Positions 8,240-10,758 of a stretch of 10,758 nt of DNA are shown piece by piece (the first letter of the stretch is position 1; each line of letters begins with the position of its first letter). The position numbers and the translations under genes were made by a program. The stretch covers positions 1 to 10,758 of the forward strand of contig JAHEGL010000103.1 in the NCBI GenBank assembly GCA_024645145.1, in the 5' to 3' direction. The stretch is from Planktotalea sp. (lineage in GTDB: Bacteria; Pseudomonadota; Alphaproteobacteria; Rhodobacterales; Rhodobacteraceae). The notes under the pieces were generated by a model. It saw only the letters and a list, made by a program, of their open reading frames with translations, was not told the DNA's origin and did no database searches.

Positions 8240-8268
8240 TTGACCTTGAAATCTTGGAAAAATACGCT
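8240..8268 (+). promoter_or_regulatory. Candidate promoter for infA
   Basis: TTGACC (8240-8245) is a near-consensus -35 element and is followed after 17 bases by TACGCT (8263-8268) as a weak -10. It would start transcription roughly 45 bases before the infA ATG, in the 82-base gap after the hydrolase. The -35 is good, but the -10 matches the consensus at only three of six positions. Confidence 0.4.
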
Positions 8269-8320
8269 CATTTAAGCGCCAATTCCGCACAGACGCGGAT
8301 CAGGTAACAATGGAGATACC

Positions 8321-8539
8321 ATGGCCAAGGAAGATACGCTCGAATTTCCCGGTGTCGTAAAGGAACTCCTGCCGAACGCGACATTTTTGGTCGAGCTAGA
8401 AAATGGCCATACGATCATCGCGCATACGGCAGGAAAGATGCGCAAAAACCGCATCCGTGTTCTTGCAGGCGACAAAGTTCAGGTCGAGATGACCCCCTAT
8501 GATCTGTCAAAAGGTCGTATCAATTACCGTTTCAAATAA
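8321..8539 (+). CDS. infA: Translation initiation factor IF-1
   Basis: The 72-residue product has the exact family length. It is a single S1/OB-fold domain with hallmark blocks [48 protein letters not shown] and the ending GRINYRFK. It binds the 30S A-site region and works with IF-2 and IF-3 to select the start codon. GGAG (8312-8315) lies five bases before the ATG. It opens the infA-maf-rng-yacG block that is conserved in this bacterial order. A terminator-like hairpin separates it from maf, so infA may be transcribed at a higher level than the genes behind it. Confidence 0.98.
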   Translation: MAKEDTLEFPGVVKELLPNATFLVELENGHTIIAHTAGKMRKNRIRVLAGDKVQVEMTPYDLSKGRINYRFK

Positions 8540-8567
8540 GTTGCGCGTAGTGACGATCAGACGAATG

Positions 8568-8591
8568 AAACCGGTCCTTTGGGCCGGTTTT
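8568..8591 (+). terminator. Terminator-like hairpin between infA and maf
   Basis: AAACCGGTCC (8568-8577) pairs with GGGCCGGTTT (8581-8590) across a TTT loop, giving a 10-base stem with one T-G pair. Only a short broken T tract (TTTTGCTTT) follows, and the maf ribosome site is six bases later. It probably terminates only part of infA transcription. Confidence 0.7.
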
Positions 8592-8596
8592 GCTTT

Positions 8597-8600
8597 GAGG
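8597..8600 (+). promoter_or_regulatory. Ribosome binding site that fixes the maf start
   Basis: GAGG lies five bases before the ATG at 8606. The same frame stays open upstream to a TTG at 8579, but that codon sits in the loop of the terminator hairpin and has no ribosome site. The Maf family also begins with [12 protein letters not shown], so 8606 is the real start. Confidence 0.8.
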
Positions 8601-8605
8601 ACCCT

Positions 8606-9184
8606 ATGAAACTTATTCTTGGAAGCGGCAGCCCAAGGCGGCTTGAGTTGTTGGCCCAGATTGGGTTGAAACCCGACGCCATTCGCGCGCCCGATATTGA
8701 TGAAACGCCCCACAAGGCCGAACAGCCGCGCCCCTATTGTGCCCGCATGGCACGCGAAAAGGTCGCGGCCGTACCAATTAGCGATGGTGAAGTCGTGCTT
8801 TGCGCGGACACGACTGTCGCATTGGGACGCCGGATTATGGGAAAGCCGGCAGATGCCGGAGAAGCAGCGGAATTTCTATTGGCGCTTTCTGGTCGTCGCC
8901 ACCGCGTTATTACGGCTATCGCCATCAAAAAGGGTGACAAGATCTGGGAACGTGACGTCGTAACAAACGTAAAAATGAAACGCCTCGCAGATATTGAACT
9001 CAACAGCTATCTCGCGACGGATGATTGGCAAGGCAAAGCCGGTGGCTATGCCATCCAAGGCCCCGCTTCTGCTTTCATTCCTTGGATCAGTGGCAGTTTT
9101 AGTGCCGTGGTTGGCTTGCCTTTGGCCGAAACAGCCACCTTGTTGCTGGCCGCAGGATACCCAGTTTACGGAGAACGCTCATGA
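8606..9184 (+). CDS. maf: Maf-like nucleoside triphosphate pyrophosphatase
   Basis: This 192-residue cytosolic Maf/YhdE/YceF family protein hydrolyses non-canonical or selected nucleoside triphosphates to the monophosphate and pyrophosphate. Visible family motifs are [11 protein letters not shown] (6-16), the IDETP block (31-35), the catalytic aspartate in CADTTV (D68), GKP with K80, LSGRRHRV (94-101) and [12 protein letters not shown] (143-154). It has normal family length. The start is fixed by the GAGG site described separately. Its stop overlaps the rng start in an ATGA, so the two are translationally coupled. Which nucleotide it prefers cannot be settled by eye. Confidence 0.95.
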   Translation: MKLILGSGSPRRLELLAQIGLKPDAIRAPDIDETPHKAEQPRPYCARMAREKVAAVPISDGEVVLCADTTVALGRRIMGKPADAGEAAEFLLALSGRRHRVITAIAIKKGDKIWERDVVTNVKMKRLADIELNSYLATDDWQGKAGGYAIQGPASAFIPWISGSFSAVVGLPLAETATLLLAAGYPVYGERS

Positions 9185-10203
9185 AGGGTCGCAGCATAAT
9201 TCTAGATCACATAAATGGCCGCGAAGCAGCGGCATTGATGTTGGATGGCCTGCTCGATGACATCCACATTGCCTCAGATGCCCCTGCCCCCGGTACGATT
9301 TATCGCGCTATCGCGGACCGTCCGGTCAAAGGCCAAGGTGGCATGTTTTTGAAAACGCCCGATGGTAACGCGTTTCTGCGCCAGATTAAGGGGATGGCCC
9401 CCGGTGATGAGCTGCTCGTGCAAGTGACGGGCTATTCCGAGGATGGCAAAGCGATCCCCGTGACACACCGCGTCCTGTTTAAATCGCGCTATGTGATTGT
9501 CACGCCGAATGCGCCAGGCATTAATGTCTCTCGCTCGATCCGCGACGATGAACGCCGCGAAGAAATCCTGGCGGTTGTGCACGACACAGTCGAAGAAGTT
9601 CCCCACGGGATTATCCTGCGCTCCTCGTGTGAATATGCGGGCGACGAGGACATTGCAGAAGACCTTTTGTCGATGCTCACTCTTGCGGATCAGGTCTTGA
9701 GCGATACAGGCGCAGGTGCCGAAACACTGACTGAAGGTGACGGGCCACATTTGCTTGCATGGCGCGACTGGGTCGAGCCGGCAGATGTGATAACGGACGA
9801 AGGCAGCTTTGAGAACTACGGGGTTCTGGATGCTTTGGAAGCACTCGAAAGTCCGCGTACTGACTTAAGCGGCGGCGCATATGCTTATGTAGAACCCACA
9901 CGCGCGCTTGTTGCGGTAGATGTGAACACCGGCAATGACACCTCCATGAGTGCTGGCATCAAGGCAAATTTTGCTCTCGCCAAAGCCCTGCCACGTGCGC
10001 TTAGAGTACGTGGCTTGGGCGGTCAGATCGTGCTTGACCTTGCGCCGATGCCAAAAAAAGATCGTCGTGGATTTGAAAGCGCTCTAAAGGCAGCTTTGCG
10101 CGCCGATGGCATTGAAACAAACTTCGTCGGCTGGACGCCTTTGGGCCATGTAGAGCTGCAGCGCAAACGCGCGCGCATCCCTTTGTCAGAGTTGCTGAAA
10201 TGA
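9181..10203 (+). CDS. rng: Short ribonuclease E/G family protein
   Basis: This 340-residue endoribonuclease of the RNase E/G family is predicted to cleave single-stranded AU-rich RNA, as in rRNA maturation and mRNA decay. The N-terminal part has a degenerate S1-like stretch (about 37-85). The catalytic DNase I-like domain has [14 protein letters not shown] with D247 and [10 protein letters not shown] with D286, matching the metal-binding D303 and D346 of E. coli RNase E. The spacing of 39 versus 43 residues makes the loop slightly shorter. The protein ends at [18 protein letters not shown], right before where the CPxC zinc-link and small domain would start, so it is much shorter than E. coli RNase G. 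It is coupled by ATGA overlaps to maf upstream and yacG downstream. Confidence 0.9.
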   Translation: MKGRSIILDHINGREAAALMLDGLLDDIHIASDAPAPGTIYRAIADRPVKGQGGMFLKTPDGNAFLRQIKGMAPGDELLVQVTGYSEDGKAIPVTHRVLFKSRYVIVTPNAPGINVSRSIRDDERREEILAVVHDTVEEVPHGIILRSSCEYAGDEDIAEDLLSMLTLADQVLSDTGAGAETLTEGDGPHLLAWRDWVEPADVITDEGSFENYGVLDALEALESPRTDLSGGAYAYVEPTRALVAVDVNTGNDTSMSAGIKANFALAKALPRALRVRGLGGQIVLDLAPMPKKDRRGFESALKAALRADGIETNFVGWTPLGHVELQRKRARIPLSELLK

Positions 10204-10406
10204 GTTGCCCCGTTTGTGATAAAGAGACCCTAGTCGCCTACAAACCCTTTTGTTCTAAACGCTGTGCGGATCTGGATTTGGCAAAATGGTTAAACGGATC
10301 TTACGCCCTGCCATCCAACGATCCTGATGATGCAGAAGAGCTGTTTGAAGCAATGGAGCAGACACTTCAGCACCCCGATGACCCATCGGACGAAAAACTG
10401 CATTAA
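10200..10406 (+). CDS. yacG: YacG-type zinc-finger protein (DNA gyrase inhibitor family)
   Basis: This 68-residue small protein opens with a four-cysteine zinc site, C3-x2-C6-x11-C18-x3-C22 (MSCPVC ... PFCSKRC). LDLAKWLNGSYALP follows, then an acidic tail (DDAEELFEAMEQ). This matches YacG, which in E. coli binds gyrase and blocks its DNA binding. As I recall, the E. coli gap between the two cysteine pairs is 15 residues rather than 11, so this copy has a shorter knuckle. The start overlaps the rng stop in an ATGA. It is the last gene before tRNA-Phe, with no obvious terminator after it. The cellular role in this group is untested. Confidence 0.9.
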   Translation: MSCPVCDKETLVAYKPFCSKRCADLDLAKWLNGSYALPSNDPDDAEELFEAMEQTLQHPDDPSDEKLH

Positions 10407-10463
10407 TCGGTGCGGTTTAGTCTGGACAGTCCCCGCTGAGCGTCCTAGAACGCGCGGACCCAA

Positions 10464-10477
10464 GCGATCTCGATCGC
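10464..10477. other. Small perfect hairpin just upstream of tRNA-Phe
   Basis: GCGAT (10464-10468) pairs with ATCGC (10473-10477) across a CTCG tetraloop, ending seven bases before the tRNA. It has no T tract, so it is not an obvious terminator. It may help 5' processing of a yacG-tRNA transcript, or may be chance. Confidence 0.35.
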
Positions 10478-10484
10478 CTCCCGT

Positions 10485-10559
10485 GCCCGGGTAGCTCAGG
10501 GGTAGAGCAGTGGATTGAAAATCCTCGTGTCGGTGGTTCGATTCCGCCCCTGGGCACCA
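10485..10559 (+). tRNA. tRNA-Phe (anticodon GAA), CCA encoded
   Basis: A full cloverleaf folds by eye. The acceptor GCCCGGG (10485-10491) pairs with CCTGGGC (10549-10555). The D stem is GCTC/GAGC, and the anticodon loop TTGAAAA carries GAA at 10517-10519. The T stem GGTGG/CCGCC encloses the loop TTCGATT. The discriminator base is A (10556), followed by an encoded CCA (10557-10559). The anticodon stem has one T-T mismatch (positions 28 and 42). A five-T run follows directly at 10560-10564. Confidence 0.97.
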
Positions 10560-10621
10560 TTTTTACCAAACAAAACAATGACTTAGCCAAGCGAAATGCG
10601 CGCTAAAGTTGTGTAATTCAA

Positions 10622-10732
10622 AAACACACCTTAAACACACTTTTTGCCGTGTTGCTGACTATTTTGACTGCGGATTCGCTGTGTTGAACACAGTGTTGGC
10701 TGATGCTGTGTTGCGAACACTGTGTTGGCAGA
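10622..10732. repeat. Cluster of GTGTTG / AACAC elements after tRNA-Phe
   Basis: AAACACAC occurs twice, 11 bases apart (10622 and 10633). GTGTTG occurs five times on the plus strand (10649, 10681, 10693, 10708, 10722). AACAC also occurs at 10687-10691 and 10716-10720, giving facing pairs. The two halves 10678-10704 and 10705-10732 are near-copies sharing GCTGTGTTG and GTGTTGGC. The first contains the 15-base palindrome CTGTGTTGAACACAG (10679-10693). The surroundings are AT-richer than the genes: I count 47 G or C in the 120 bases 10561-10680. No gene is visible before the window ends. It could be an operator array, integrase arm sites or iterons. Confidence 0.65.
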
Positions 10733-10758
10733 GTTTTGGGCGAACATAGCTTGGGACG

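Noticed and set aside
8579-8605. TTG at 8579 as the maf start
   Set aside because: It lies in the loop of a terminator hairpin without a ribosome site. The ATG at 8606 has GAGG and the family N-terminus.
10622-10732. CRISPR array
   Set aside because: There are only two imperfect repeat units, directly adjacent with no spacers of regular size, so this is a tandem operator-like repeat rather than CRISPR.

Overview
The window looks like chromosomal DNA from an alphaproteobacterium of the Rhodobacterales (Roseobacter group). The call rests on gene order and protein style: chvI-chvG divergent from an ATP-type pckA, a FAD-domain/SelD fusion paired with mnmH (selU), and the run infA - maf - short RNase E/G - yacG - tRNA-Phe. 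I recognise these as typical of that order, from memory and not from a search. Nearly all of the window is coding, and most genes look like core genes. Only the last 200 bases look different.

Layout. Positions 1-898 (minus strand) carry the start of the sensor kinase gene chvG and all of the response regulator gene chvI, overlapping by one base. A 375-base gap with two near-identical operator-like sites separates them from pckA (1274-2872, plus), which ends in a clear intrinsic terminator. Next come a secreted AttH/CrtC-like lipocalin-fold protein (2955-3995) and a 721-residue fusion of a FAD/NAD(P)H oxidoreductase with selenophosphate synthetase (4066-6231). The mnmH gene for tRNA 2-selenouridine synthase runs the other way and overlaps the selD 3' end by 18 bases. 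A nitrilase-superfamily amidohydrolase (7336-8238) is divergent from mnmH. Then come infA (8321-8539), a terminator-like hairpin, and the tightly coupled maf - rng - yacG unit (8606-10406) with ATGA overlaps at both junctions. A tRNA-Phe(GAA) gene with encoded CCA follows.

How the genes work together. ChvG/ChvI is an envelope and acid-sensing two-component system that in several alphaproteobacteria sits beside pckA, the gateway to gluconeogenesis. The SelD fusion makes selenophosphate and MnmH uses it to convert 2-thiouridine to 2-selenouridine at the wobble base of certain tRNAs, so together they form a minimal selenium-for-tRNA module. No selenocysteine-insertion genes are seen here. The infA-maf-rng-yacG-tRNA stretch is a translation, RNA-processing and housekeeping block.

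The most unusual parts are three. The AT-richer tail after the tRNA is packed with GTGTTG / AACAC elements, including a tandem repeat with a 15-base perfect palindrome. The RNase E/G protein stops before the zinc-link, and the next, translationally coupled gene opens with a CPxC zinc motif. The paired operator-like sites lie upstream of pckA. No clearly new multi-gene system is visible.
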